Shown piece after piece: positions 16,213 to 24,089 of a DNA stretch of 54,787 nt; position 1 is the stretch's first letter; the number at the start of each line of letters is the position of its first letter. The notes beneath the pieces were generated by a model. It did not search any database. It was not told the origin of the DNA and worked only from the letters and a program-made list of their open reading frames with translations. The position numbers and the translations under genes were made by a program. This stretch comes from Pseudidiomarina aestuarii. GTDB taxonomy: Bacteria > Pseudomonadota > Gammaproteobacteria > Enterobacterales > Alteromonadaceae. The stretch covers positions 1 through 54,787 of the forward strand of contig PYVG01000006.1 of assembly GCA_003030745.1 (NCBI GenBank). Direction: 5' to 3'.

Positions 16213-16261
16213 CGTCATGGGGTGTCAGGGGTCGCTGGTTCAAATCCAGTCACGCCGACCA
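16213..16261 (+). tRNA. tRNA-Pro(GGG) 3' fragment (attachment site)
   Basis: The segment contains the anticodon loop with GGG, the variable region, a complete T arm (GCTGG-TTCAAAT-CCAGT), the acceptor 3' strand CACGCCG, discriminator A and encoded CCA, all matching tRNA-Pro(GGG). The expected 5' acceptor strand and D arm are absent: the place where the gene should start (about 16185) has unrelated AT-rich sequence. This is the island-chromosome junction, not a working tRNA. The crossover is probably near the anticodon arm. Confidence 0.8.
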
Positions 16262-16271
16262 ATTTCCTTTC

Positions 16272-18236
16272 TTATTCAACTTCAATATGCTCGTCTAAAA
16301 ATTCCAGCATCCGTGTCCAACGCTCGACGTTATTTTCAGGTTTGTAGAATCCATGGCCTTCTTCTTCTTTGGTCATCCACTCGTAATCATGCTTAAGCTC
16401 ATCAAATTTCTCACGTAACCGCTTTGCATGAGTGAATGGTGCGCGTCGATCGCGTTCACCATGAATTAAGAAAACAGGAACTTTCACTTCGTCTGCACGA
16501 TGAACCGGTGATTGCTTGTGACGCTCAGCCGCTTCAGGATGGAAGACCTTCGCAAGGAAGTTTTGTCCAGCTTCCACTTCTGTGGTGTCACCTTCTTCGA
16601 ACATGAGATCCAAGTCATAGACGCCCACAAAGCCAATTGCACACTGGTATTTCTCTGGTTCACGTATCACGCTCATTAGTGCTGCATAACCACCATAAGA
16701 AGCACCGTAGACACACATACGCGCCGGATCGGCAATTCCCTGCTCAATGAGATAATCAACACCAGCAGTCATGTCATCGATCATCAAAGTACCCCACTTA
16801 CGATAGCCCGCACTCTGAAACTCACGACCAAAGCCACCCGAACCACGGAAGTTCGGTTGCAGAACCGCGTAACCATGCTCGGTTAAAACTTTAGCATCCG
16901 TGTCCATAGAACTGACCGATTCACGAATACCATGCGGACCGCCATGTGGAAGCAAAATCAGCGGTAACTTCTCTGCTTTCTCAGTGCGAGGCAACGTTAA
17001 CAATGCGGTTAGTTCGGTGCCATCATCGGCGGTGTAGACAATAGTTTCGGTAGTTGGGATCTGTTCCTTTTTCAACCACGGCTGGGCCTGGGCTATCGGC
17101 GTCAACTTACGCGCTTTTCGATCGAACAAGTAAAACGTCGCCGGATCGTTAGCAGAGGCAACCCGCAGAATGACTTGATTCGCATCTCGTGTTGCAGAAT
17201 TTACAGCCACTTGGCGCTGCGGAAATGTCGCCATCAAGCTTTGCACTACTTGCGCAAAATCATCATCTTCAGAGCCCTGAAAGAAAACCGCATCAATTTT
17301 ATCGTATTCAAATGACGCACCAATCAGATCGTTTGGATAGCCATCGCGAATACTCATCACTGGCATCAGATCGACCTCTGGATGCGTAGCTAATAGCTCT
17401 TCCTCACGTGTTCTTAGATTGTAAATAGAGATAGAACGCGTGTCTGTTTCGGAGTTGCTTAAGCCCATCACCTCATAGCCATTGGGCAACACAGTGATCG
17501 GCATGAAGCCGCCTTCATCCTCGTCATAGCGCATAATTTCATACCAATCTTCATTCGCGCCATCACGCGCCATAATAACAATTGCGTTATTGTCCTCTGG
17601 CGCGACTCCGGTGGCGACACGTGCAGTACCCGCTTGATCGATAATCACCTGTGAGGATGTGCCATTACCGGCGCGAATCGGTATACGGCCAGCACGACGT
17701 TTCGCACCTGAATCGACGTTCACTTCCCACAGGGTAAGAAATTGGTCGGCTTCAAACATGGAAGCCGTATAAATCATGATTCGATCGTCTTGTTTCGGCA
17801 GCCAATCCACAACATTGGCTCGGACATATTCACCGTCGCGTGAGCGCGGTCCCGTTAATACTGTTTTGCGCGAGCCGTCGGCATTCATTGCGAACAACTC
17901 GCCCGTTGGTGCTGGAATTTCTAGGGCGCCCACTTCACGCGCCATAGTGATCACTAAACGGTCATTATTCACCCACTCAAACGAGCTAACGGATTCACCG
18001 TCCGCTGACTGCGTGACGGACAAAATATCGAAGTTCTTGATATCAAGCACACTCAGCTGCACCGAACCTTCGTTGTCACGCGCTGTTGCAGCCAAATAAC
18101 TGCCATCTGGCGAAATTTTGATATTCATAAACTGTGCTGGTTTCGCGTAGTTCTCGAGTACGGCGGTTTTGATTTCAGCAGCTTGGCTTGGCAAACTGAT
18201 CAGTGCGAGAGTCAAAGTGGCGATAATTGTTTTCAT
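16272..18236 (-). CDS. S9 family prolyl-oligopeptidase-type exported peptidase
   Basis: A 654-aa secreted serine peptidase with a clear signal peptide (MKTIIATLTLALISLPSQAA). The N-terminal two-thirds form a beta-propeller. The C-terminal alpha/beta-hydrolase domain carries the nucleophile motif GASYGGYA, the Asp in HGERDRRAPF and the His in EEEGHGFYK. It resembles dipeptidyl/acylaminoacyl peptidases that trim peptides in the periplasm. The gene converges on the tRNA-Pro fragment, ending 10 bp away, and is the first chromosomal gene right of the element. It is intact. Confidence 0.92.
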   Translation of the reverse strand: MKTIIATLTLALISLPSQAAEIKTAVLENYAKPAQFMNIKISPDGSYLAATARDNEGSVQLSVLDIKNFDILSVTQSADGESVSSFEWVNNDRLVITMAREVGALEIPAPTGELFAMNADGSRKTVLTGPRSRDGEYVRANVVDWLPKQDDRIMIYTASMFEADQFLTLWEVNVDSGAKRRAGRIPIRAGNGTSSQVIIDQAGTARVATGVAPEDNNAIVIMARDGANEDWYEIMRYDEDEGGFMPITVLPNGYEVMGLSNSETDTRSISIYNLRTREEELLATHPEVDLMPVMSIRDGYPNDLIGASFEYDKIDAVFFQGSEDDDFAQVVQSLMATFPQRQVAVNSATRDANQVILRVASANDPATFYLFDRKARKLTPIAQAQPWLKKEQIPTTETIVYTADDGTELTALLTLPRTEKAEKLPLILLPHGGPHGIRESVSSMDTDAKVLTEHGYAVLQPNFRGSGGFGREFQSAGYRKWGTLMIDDMTAGVDYLIEQGIADPARMCVYGASYGGYAALMSVIREPEKYQCAIGFVGVYDLDLMFEEGDTTEVEAGQNFLAKVFHPEAAERHKQSPVHRADEVKVPVFLIHGERDRRAPFTHAKRLREKFDELKHDYEWMTKEEEGHGFYKPENNVERWTRMLEFLDEHIEVE

Positions 18237-18404
18237 AGTTGGTATCGTCTTTTGGTCTTGAAGATTGGAACAGTTTTATAGATAAGCACTTCATAATCAA
18301 GTAACAAGAGCTATTTCGGTGTGGTTGAACCGATTGCAAAGATCCTCGCGTACAAGACATATTCATCGTAGTCTATGCGCAACATTAAGGAATAAAGGGT
18401 AGTC

Positions 18405-19751
18405 ATGGAAGTTATACATCACGGAGGCCAACGCACAGTCACTGGCTCCTGTCACGAGTTTCGGTATGCTCGTGGGCGCGCTGTCCTCATCGATTGTGGT
18501 CTCTTGCAGGAAGGTGATTATTCTGATGAAGCGCAGACCATCGATTTTGAGATGGATGGCATCGAAGCACTTATCATCACCCATTCACACTTAGACCATG
18601 TTGGTCGGATTCCGTGGCTGTTGGCTGCTGGTTTCCGCAACCCTATTTTTTGTACCACGGCGACTGCAGAATTGTTGCCACTCATATTGAGTGACGCCAT
18701 CAAGATTGGCATGACGCGTGATCGGCGAGTCATTGAAGGGCTGCTTGATTTGCTGCAAGAACTGATACGCCCTTTGAAATACGATCAGTGGCTCAGTATT
18801 AGTGATGACTTGATGATTCGATTTCGCCAAGCAGGCCATATTCTGGGCTCGGCTTATGTTGAATGTGAAGTCGGTGATCAGCGGGTTGTTTTTTCTGGTG
18901 ATATCGGCTGCAAGAACACGCCATTACTCCCCGACCCCACACCGTTAGAAAAAGCCGATTGGCTATTCCTGGAAAGTACGTATGGAAATCGTTTGCACGA
19001 ACCACGACGGGATAGAACGAGCCGCTTAAGCCAAGTCATTCAGCGCAGTGTCGAAAACAAAGGCGCAGTATTGATTCCAGCCTTTAGTATCGGTCGCACG
19101 CAAGAGTTGCTCTATGACATCGAACAGATCATCGATGAGTTACAACGACAACCTCACGAAAAATATGAATTCCCAGTCGTCGTTCTCGATTCACCGTTAG
19201 CAGCAGCCGTAACTGAACGTTATGCCAAATTAAAAGCGCTCTGGGACGATGAGGCAAAAGATCGTATTGCGAAAGGTCGTCACCCGTTGGACTTCTCGCA
19301 GCTGGTCACTATTACTAGTCATGCTGATCACGAACGTTTGGTCAATCGGCTCCGCACTACCGGTGAGCCGGTCGTCATCATTGCTGGTGCGGGTATGTGT
19401 ACCGGTGGGCGCATCGTCAACTATCTGGAAGCATTACTACCAGACGCTCGTACCGATGTTGTGTTTGTCGGATACCAAGCATATGGCACAACAGGTTATC
19501 AAATTCAGATGTTTGGTCCGTTGGGTGGTTATGTCGAACTGAATGGTGAACGTGTTATCGTGAATGCGCAAATTCATACGTTGGGCGGCTATTCTGCTCA
19601 CGCCGATCAACAAGAATTGCTCGATTTTGTTGGAAGCGCGGAAGGTCGTGTTAAGCGCGTTCGACTGACACATGGTGACCCTGCTGTGCAAAAAGTACTC
19701 GCGCAAAAAATCACGGCGCAGTTTGACATCCCAGTCGATGCGATTGAATAA
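18405..19751 (+). CDS. Beta-CASP metallo-beta-lactamase fold RNase-like protein
   Basis: A 448-aa MBL-fold hydrolase with zinc motif HSHLDHVGRIPW, HILGSAYVE and SGDIGCKN. The inserted beta-CASP domain has PAFSIGRTQELLYDI and GAGMCTGGRIVNYL, followed by the Zn-dependent RNA-specificity region with VNAQIHTLGGYSAHADQ. The family (CPSF73-like/YsgN-type) includes exo- and endoribonucleases. It is preceded by a 168-bp divergent intergenic region shared with the S9 peptidase. Its last 41 bases overlap the end of the converging FAN1-exonuclease gene. Confidence 0.9.
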   Translation: MEVIHHGGQRTVTGSCHEFRYARGRAVLIDCGLLQEGDYSDEAQTIDFEMDGIEALIITHSHLDHVGRIPWLLAAGFRNPIFCTTATAELLPLILSDAIKIGMTRDRRVIEGLLDLLQELIRPLKYDQWLSISDDLMIRFRQAGHILGSAYVECEVGDQRVVFSGDIGCKNTPLLPDPTPLEKADWLFLESTYGNRLHEPRRDRTSRLSQVIQRSVENKGAVLIPAFSIGRTQELLYDIEQIIDELQRQPHEKYEFPVVVLDSPLAAAVTERYAKLKALWDDEAKDRIAKGRHPLDFSQLVTITSHADHERLVNRLRTTGEPVVIIAGAGMCTGGRIVNYLEALLPDARTDVVFVGYQAYGTTGYQIQMFGPLGGYVELNGERVIVNAQIHTLGGYSAHADQQELLDFVGSAEGRVKRVRLTHGDPAVQKVLAQKITAQFDIPVDAIE

Positions 19752-21888
19752 GTAGAAATAACTCAGCCGTGGCACGTGCGTCCGCCAACGCGCGATGATG
19801 ATTGATTAAATCAATATTGTACGCCTCACAGAGAGCGCTCAGTCGGTAAGAACTGAGCTTTGCCAAATGCTTACGAGCAAGTTGGACGGTACACAGTTTA
19901 GGCATACGAAAGGCTCTGCCCAAACGGTCAAATTCACGTCGAATAAAGCCATAATCAAAATTCACATTGTGCGCGACAAAAATCGCTCCCTCACATAAAG
20001 CTAGAAAGGTGTCGGCTTGTTCTGCGAACAAGGGTGCATCGACAACCATCTCATTCGAAATACCAGTAAGTTGCGTGATGGCATGGGGAATACGTCGCTC
20101 TGGATTAAGCAGTTGACTCCACTGTGCAACAATTTCACCCTGCTCTATTCGTACCACCGCCACTTCGGTGATGCGATGATAGTCACGCCCGCCGCCAGTT
20201 GTCTCGACGTCAATCACTACATAGGGCTGGTCGCTATCGATCTGCCAAACGATGGGCCGAATGTCCACAGTGAAGCCAACCGAGCGCAGATGCTGAATTA
20301 TTCGTGCTTGATTGCGTCGCAATTGATCACCTGGCGCTTTAACCTCCTCGAGAAAGACGCCCTTAGCACCTTTCCCAAGTAAATCTGGGTAGCCGTCAGT
20401 AAAAGCAAAATAGTCTTTGCACATGGTTCTCAGGTGATTCTCGAGTGCCTGCGCTGGAGCTTCCATCAACACCGACAACTGTTGCAATAAGTCGGAATGC
20501 CAATGAAACAAACTAGTCAAACGCCCGTAGTGCTGAGTGAAATGTTTTTGAATGTGCTTAAAAGCTTGTTGGGATTGCGAAAAGTACTGCAATCGCTGCT
20601 CGACTTCGGTCTGCATGACGGTATAAAACTCGCCTGTTTGCAGTAACCGTGGCGTGCGGTCGAATTCGCTAACAAATCCTCCTTGTGGCGACTCCATCAA
20701 TTCCGACCAGAAATATAACGCGAACATGGCACGCCACACATTATTCTCGCAATGAAAGCATTGCGCGCCATGCCGCGCATGCCATGCTACTACACCCTGT
20801 TCTACATTCCCGCGATAAGCTTCGTCGATGGGAATTTCAGCTAAGGCGTCGCGCAGCAAATCGGTCAAGATACTGGTACGTTTACCACCGACTTTACGAG
20901 CGACGAAATCTTCTGCGAACAATGCCAGGGTGTCATCGAGCGGATCACGAATAATCGCCTCAGCCAGCGCAATAGCGCGCTCTTGCTCGCCGCGTTGGTA
21001 CAATAATCGAACCGCTTGTTCCTGTGCTTTGGGATGTGCGGTCGATTGCCATACGTCACACGCACTCGCCGGATCGGTCGCTTTGATTGCCTCGCCCCAT
21101 CGAAATCGACAACTAAGTGCTAAGCGCTCTGCACGCGCCCCAATTGGTGGTGGCCACGCATTGATGTCATCAAGGGAATCGAGTGTCACAGCGGGGTCGC
21201 CAAGTTGCTGGCGTAATTCGCTGTAATAGAGCGCTGATTCAGCAGCTTCGATGCTCTCAAAACGCAATGAGCTCTCAGTGTTCACATGCACTTCTTCATG
21301 CGTTGGACGAATTCCTAAATCACGCAATGAAAATTGCTTAAAATCGGTCTCAGTGCGGCCAAAATAGATAAAGAGCAAATAGCGTATCCGCGCGGCTAAG
21401 GGCTCCGCCAACGCGACAAATTCACATGTGATGGCTGCATCACGTAATTCGTTGAGAGTAAGCTCCTGACACGCAGTAATCCAACGCGCTTTTGTGGCAC
21501 TTTTTGGAGGGCTACTGGAGTTTGTTAATGAGGTTTCAGCATGGAGCTGTTGCAGTTCACCTTTGGTAAGTATGCGCAGGAAGCCCGGTAGTTTGTTGCT
21601 GCTGAGCGTTGCTGAGGCCGTCACCACCCATTCGTCTTGTTCAAGTGCTGCTAAAGCAAGTTGCCAATTTGGCAGTTCAGCATAATTGAGTGATTCGCGT
21701 CGAACCCAGGGCTGGCTCCGATTGATGATTCTTACTACCAACGCCTGCTGTTCTCTCTCTAATGCTTGAAAATCATGCAAAAACGTCAGGTCAGTTGCCC
21801 TGAGTAGCTCGCCAGATTTCGTCGTCAAATGTGACAAAAACTCATGAAAATGAGTCAGATAATAGAAATCCGGCAGGTTTGTACGCAT
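19711..21888 (-). CDS. FAN1-type VRR-NUC nuclease fused to a DEDDh 3'-5' exonuclease
   Basis: A 725-aa DNA-repair nuclease with two catalytic parts. Residues 1 to about 550 match bacterial FAN1: an N-terminal wedge/helix region (FYYLTHFHEFLSHL), a TPR-like middle and a C-terminal VRR-NUC domain with P501-D502, E515 and K517 (VFLEEVKAPGD). Residues 556-725 form a DnaQ-like exonuclease with D560, E562, D645, H698 and D703 (VIDVETTGG, HNVNFD, NHHRALADA). FAN1 trims DNA at flaps and crosslinks, and the exonuclease could process the released ends. Bacterial FAN1 proteins that I know of are about 550 aa, so the tail is an added domain. The 3' end overlaps the converging MBL gene. Confidence 0.88.
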   Translation of the reverse strand: MRTNLPDFYYLTHFHEFLSHLTTKSGELLRATDLTFLHDFQALEREQQALVVRIINRSQPWVRRESLNYAELPNWQLALAALEQDEWVVTASATLSSNKLPGFLRILTKGELQQLHAETSLTNSSSPPKSATKARWITACQELTLNELRDAAITCEFVALAEPLAARIRYLLFIYFGRTETDFKQFSLRDLGIRPTHEEVHVNTESSLRFESIEAAESALYYSELRQQLGDPAVTLDSLDDINAWPPPIGARAERLALSCRFRWGEAIKATDPASACDVWQSTAHPKAQEQAVRLLYQRGEQERAIALAEAIIRDPLDDTLALFAEDFVARKVGGKRTSILTDLLRDALAEIPIDEAYRGNVEQGVVAWHARHGAQCFHCENNVWRAMFALYFWSELMESPQGGFVSEFDRTPRLLQTGEFYTVMQTEVEQRLQYFSQSQQAFKHIQKHFTQHYGRLTSLFHWHSDLLQQLSVLMEAPAQALENHLRTMCKDYFAFTDGYPDLLGKGAKGVFLEEVKAPGDQLRRNQARIIQHLRSVGFTVDIRPIVWQIDSDQPYVVIDVETTGGGRDYHRITEVAVVRIEQGEIVAQWSQLLNPERRIPHAITQLTGISNEMVVDAPLFAEQADTFLALCEGAIFVAHNVNFDYGFIRREFDRLGRAFRMPKLCTVQLARKHLAKLSSYRLSALCEAYNIDLINHHRALADARATAELFLLIQSHRLGCQTAP

Positions 21889-21905
21889 GTGACCACTTCA
21901 ATTAG

Positions 21906-21974
21906 CTATTAACTATTCACTATTAACTATTCACTATTCACTATTAACTATTCACTATTAACTATTAACTATTA
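21906..21974. repeat. Heptanucleotide tandem repeat upstream of the FAN1-exonuclease gene
   Basis: Nine full 7-bp units and one partial unit stand in tandem. Two unit types, CTATTAA (A) and CTATTCA (B), occur in the order A B A B B A B A A A. The array fills most of the 83-bp gap between the DUF2805 gene and the FAN1-type gene. It includes the DUF2805 stop codon. The perfect period and two-unit mosaic suggest slippage or unit exchange and possible length variation between strains. Confidence 0.9.
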
Positions 21975-22232
21975 CCGTTGTTTATATTGCGTCGGGCAGT
22001 AGCCACGGTCAACAGCTGGAGAACGGAGTTTTTGATGTTTGGTCACCCGCCCGGTTACGCGGGCACGCCACAGTTTGAAAGAGCTTGCTTTAAGCTGCGC
22101 TCGCATGAATCGGATCACATCAGGTTCAGTTAATCCATAGAGGGCTTCAATAGCTTCAAAGGGGGTACGATCCTCCCACGCCATCTCAATAATACGGGAG
22201 GTATCTTCAGCGGAGAATGTTGGCAGTGCCAT
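21972..22232 (-). CDS. DUF2805 (TIGR03643) family protein
   Basis: An 86-aa basic cytoplasmic protein that I recognise as the DUF2805/TIGR03643 family from IIEMAWEDRTPFEAIEALYGL, EPDVIRFMR and SSFKLWRARVTGR. The function is unknown. The N-terminal part looks like a helix-turn-helix, so nucleic-acid binding is plausible. The stop codon lies inside the heptanucleotide array that leads to the FAN1-type gene on the same strand, so the two may be co-transcribed. Confidence 0.82.
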   Translation of the reverse strand: MALPTFSAEDTSRIIEMAWEDRTPFEAIEALYGLTEPDVIRFMRAQLKASSFKLWRARVTGRVTKHQKLRSPAVDRGYCPTQYKQR

Positions 22233-22326
22233 CGTCTGTCCTTGTGTTCTTTCAATCGTAATGACTCACAAGTACGACATTACCACCAGTGGGGATCAAA
22301 CCTGCATCACGGTGGAGTATGGCCGA

Positions 22327-22617
22327 TTAAAAGCGGGTGTCATCCTCACAAGGAACACCATTTTGATTGCCATCCATGCGGGTATCGGGACAAAAGTGAT
22401 GAAAATACTCCGCTTCATCGCGTGAATTCATTTGGCTGCAATACCGACGACCATCACATTCAAAACGATCGTCAGGTTGAGGCTTCTTCTGAGCCACTAA
22501 TTTAGCCGCTATTTCGTCAAGCGCAGGCGGTGCCTCCCACGACCAACCGTGCTGCGTATGCGCATATTTATAGGCAGCACCGAGGAGAATAGCGGTCAAT
22601 ACTAACTTACGAATCAT
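22327..22617 (-). CDS. Excalibur calcium-binding domain protein
   Basis: A 96-aa protein from the ATG at 22617, which has an AGAGGG site upstream. A start at 22641 would add eight unlikely residues. One N-terminal membrane segment or signal anchor (LVLTAILLGAAYKYA) leads to a C-terminal Excalibur domain: FECDGRRYCSQM, then DTRMDGNQNGVPCED, with four cysteines and a DxDxDG-like loop. Such domains bind calcium in exported proteins, so it likely faces the periplasm. The partner is unknown. Confidence 0.8.
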   Translation of the reverse strand: MIRKLVLTAILLGAAYKYAHTQHGWSWEAPPALDEIAAKLVAQKKPQPDDRFECDGRRYCSQMNSRDEAEYFHHFCPDTRMDGNQNGVPCEDDTRF

Positions 22618-22717
22618 GCATACAAGCCCTCTTGGAATCAAAAAGATTGTATTCCGTTTCTATCAATATACAAGTAAAGATAATGTAAATTATTGACCGC
22701 TTCACCATTAAAAAGGA

Positions 22718-23044
22718 CTACTTCTCGAATTTTACTGCAGTTCCGTATGCTAACAGTTCCGCTGCACCATGTGCGAGCATCGATGTTGAGAAACGCACGC
22801 CAATTACTGCATCAGCGCCAAGTTCACGAGCTTTAGCCGCCATTCTGTCTAAAGCTTGTTCACGACTTTCGCCTAATAACTTGGTGTAGTCATGAATTTC
22901 GCCGCCTACAATATTGCGAAAAGCTGCCAAGATATCGCGCCCAATATGACGAGCCCGTATCGTATTTCCGCGCACTAATCCTAAATGTTCTTGAATGACT
23001 TTCCCTGCGACTTGCTCAGTCGTGACTATTACTATCGAACTCAT
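22718..23044 (-). CDS. YbjQ family protein
   Basis: A 108-aa protein of the YbjQ (DUF74, heavy-metal-binding-like) family, with GLVRGNTIRARHIGRDI, GGEIHDYTKLLGESREQALDRM and GADAVIGVRF. YbjQ proteins form pentamers of unclear function. The ATG overlaps the anti-sigma stop by four bases (ATGA), making it the third gene of the sigma operon. It could be a product of, or accessory to, the ECF response. Confidence 0.87.
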   Translation of the reverse strand: MSSIVIVTTEQVAGKVIQEHLGLVRGNTIRARHIGRDILAAFRNIVGGEIHDYTKLLGESREQALDRMAAKARELGADAVIGVRFSTSMLAHGAAELLAYGTAVKFEK

Positions 23045-23493
23045 AGTTGTACTCGCTTATATCGATCAGTTTTCGCTGCGATAAAACGTTGCCGCGCGAC
23101 ACTGAGAAAAAGAACAATCAATCCCAACCAGAAACCACTGACCACCCATTTGACCCACACCGGTACGCCAGTATCGAGCCAAAACACATAAACACCATAG
23201 GCACTCAGAGGTAAAATAGTGAGGACTAATAGCAACCAACCAAAACGTTGCATCCATAGACTGGGTTTATCATTAACTATCGCCATAACACGTTCCTTAT
23301 CGGTGATTTGCGGCAGCTCACTGCGCAACGCACCTTGAATAGCAGTCAAGTCCGCCAATTGCTTCTGACATGACAGGCAACTCGCTAAATGAATGCGAAC
23401 TTGCTGACTTTCCTGCTGAGTAAGTTCTTCATCAAGGTAACCTGATAAGAGTGGCTCCATAGCCCCGCATGAATACGGTAACTGCTGACTCAT
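23041..23493 (-). CDS. Zinc-finger anti-sigma factor
   Basis: A 150-aa protein from the ATG at 23493, chosen because GGAG stands 7 bases upstream. An N-terminal zf-HC2 anti-sigma domain shows the H-x3-C-x2-C motif (HLASCLSC) after EPLLSGYLDEELT. Two membrane segments follow (LLLVLTILPLSAYGVYVFWL, and a second near VKWVVSGFWLGLIVLFLSV). It would hold the ECF sigma factor at the membrane until a signal arrives. Stop and start of the sigma/anti-sigma pair share one base (TAATG), the typical coupling for equimolar output. Confidence 0.85.
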   Translation of the reverse strand: MSQQLPYSCGAMEPLLSGYLDEELTQQESQQVRIHLASCLSCQKQLADLTAIQGALRSELPQITDKERVMAIVNDKPSLWMQRFGWLLLVLTILPLSAYGVYVFWLDTGVPVWVKWVVSGFWLGLIVLFLSVARQRFIAAKTDRYKRVQL

Positions 23494-23996
23494 TACGATT
23501 CTCCCATTCGACTTACGATGACGGCTTTTAATGCCAATCGAGCACGATGCAAACTCGACATCACGGTACCTGCTGGAATGTTGAGAATCGCTGCAATATC
23601 CGCATAACTGCACTCATTCAGTTCACGCAACACCAGGAGTTCTCGCTGTTCAGTCGGTAATTCGGCGAGAGCACTGAGAACCGATGCGCGCAGTTGCGTT
23701 TGTTCTAAACAATGTTCTGGATCGTTAGCCTTTGGTGCCGCAACGTGATCAAGAACTTGTTCATCAACTTCAGAATGAAAACTTCGAATACGGTCAATAC
23801 AGCGATTCCGAACCACCCGCAACAACCAGGGTTTGAGTGAATCATTCACTACCGGGAAATGGTTCGTTTGCAAAGCATGAATGGTCACTTCCTGCAGTAT
23901 ATCTTCAGCGGCAGCAGCATCTTTGAGTAGATGACGTGCGTAATTGAGTGCTGCAGGAAGTAACGGCAACAAATCAGAATGACGTTGATGAATCAT
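23493..23996 (-). CDS. ECF-type RNA polymerase sigma factor
   Basis: A 167-aa sigma-70 family factor with only regions 2 and 4. Region 2 includes AEDILQEVTIHAL and PWLLRVVRNRCIDRIR. Region 4 includes LPTEQRELLVLRELNECSYADIAAILNIPAGTVMSSLHRAR. This is the ECF layout. It heads an operon with the anti-sigma and YbjQ genes. A strong ribosome site (GAGAGGA) precedes the ATG. The factor is probably autoregulated and released by its membrane anti-sigma under an envelope or redox signal. The exact signal cannot be read from sequence. Confidence 0.92.
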   Translation of the reverse strand: MIHQRHSDLLPLLPAALNYARHLLKDAAAAEDILQEVTIHALQTNHFPVVNDSLKPWLLRVVRNRCIDRIRSFHSEVDEQVLDHVAAPKANDPEHCLEQTQLRASVLSALAELPTEQRELLVLRELNECSYADIAAILNIPAGTVMSSLHRARLALKAVIVSRMGES

Positions 23997-24038
23997 ATCG
24001 TTCCTCTCCGTTGCCTAGGTGGACATTCATTCGTGCTC

Positions 24039-24044
24039 ATTATA
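24039..24044 (-). promoter_or_regulatory. -10 hexamer upstream of the sigma operon
   Basis: On the minus strand a perfect TATAAT lies about 43 bases before the sigma gene's ATG. No good -35 hexamer is found 16-18 bases further upstream, so the promoter may depend on an activator or on another sigma factor. Confidence 0.35.
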
Positions 24045-24089
24045 GAGACGAGTGAGGTTAGGAATTTATTCCAGCTTTAGCAGAAAAAG

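Larger units (their letters stand above)
1..16261. mobile_element. Integrated element (satellite/integrative-plasmid type), right part only
   Basis: The right edge is a tRNA-Pro 3' fragment at about 16213-16261. Next to it, reading inward, are a tyrosine integrase, an unknown protein, an AlpA-type regulator and a primase-helicase, all on the minus strand, which is the usual core of P4-like satellites and integrative plasmids. The plus-strand cargo is a type I restriction-modification operon with an extra Mrr nuclease and a GHKL/STAS/membrane three-gene set. There are no phage structural genes and no conjugation genes in the visible part. The tRNA fragment is the 3' half in plus orientation, so the intact tRNA and left edge should lie to the left of position 1. 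The left limit given here is only the window edge. Confidence 0.82.

Noticed and set aside
16185..16261. A complete tRNA-Pro gene
   Set aside because: The 5' acceptor strand and D arm are missing; only the 3' portion fits.
21906..21974. Possible CRISPR or phage attachment array
   Set aside because: The units are 7 bp with no spacers and no cas genes nearby, so it is a simple tandem repeat.
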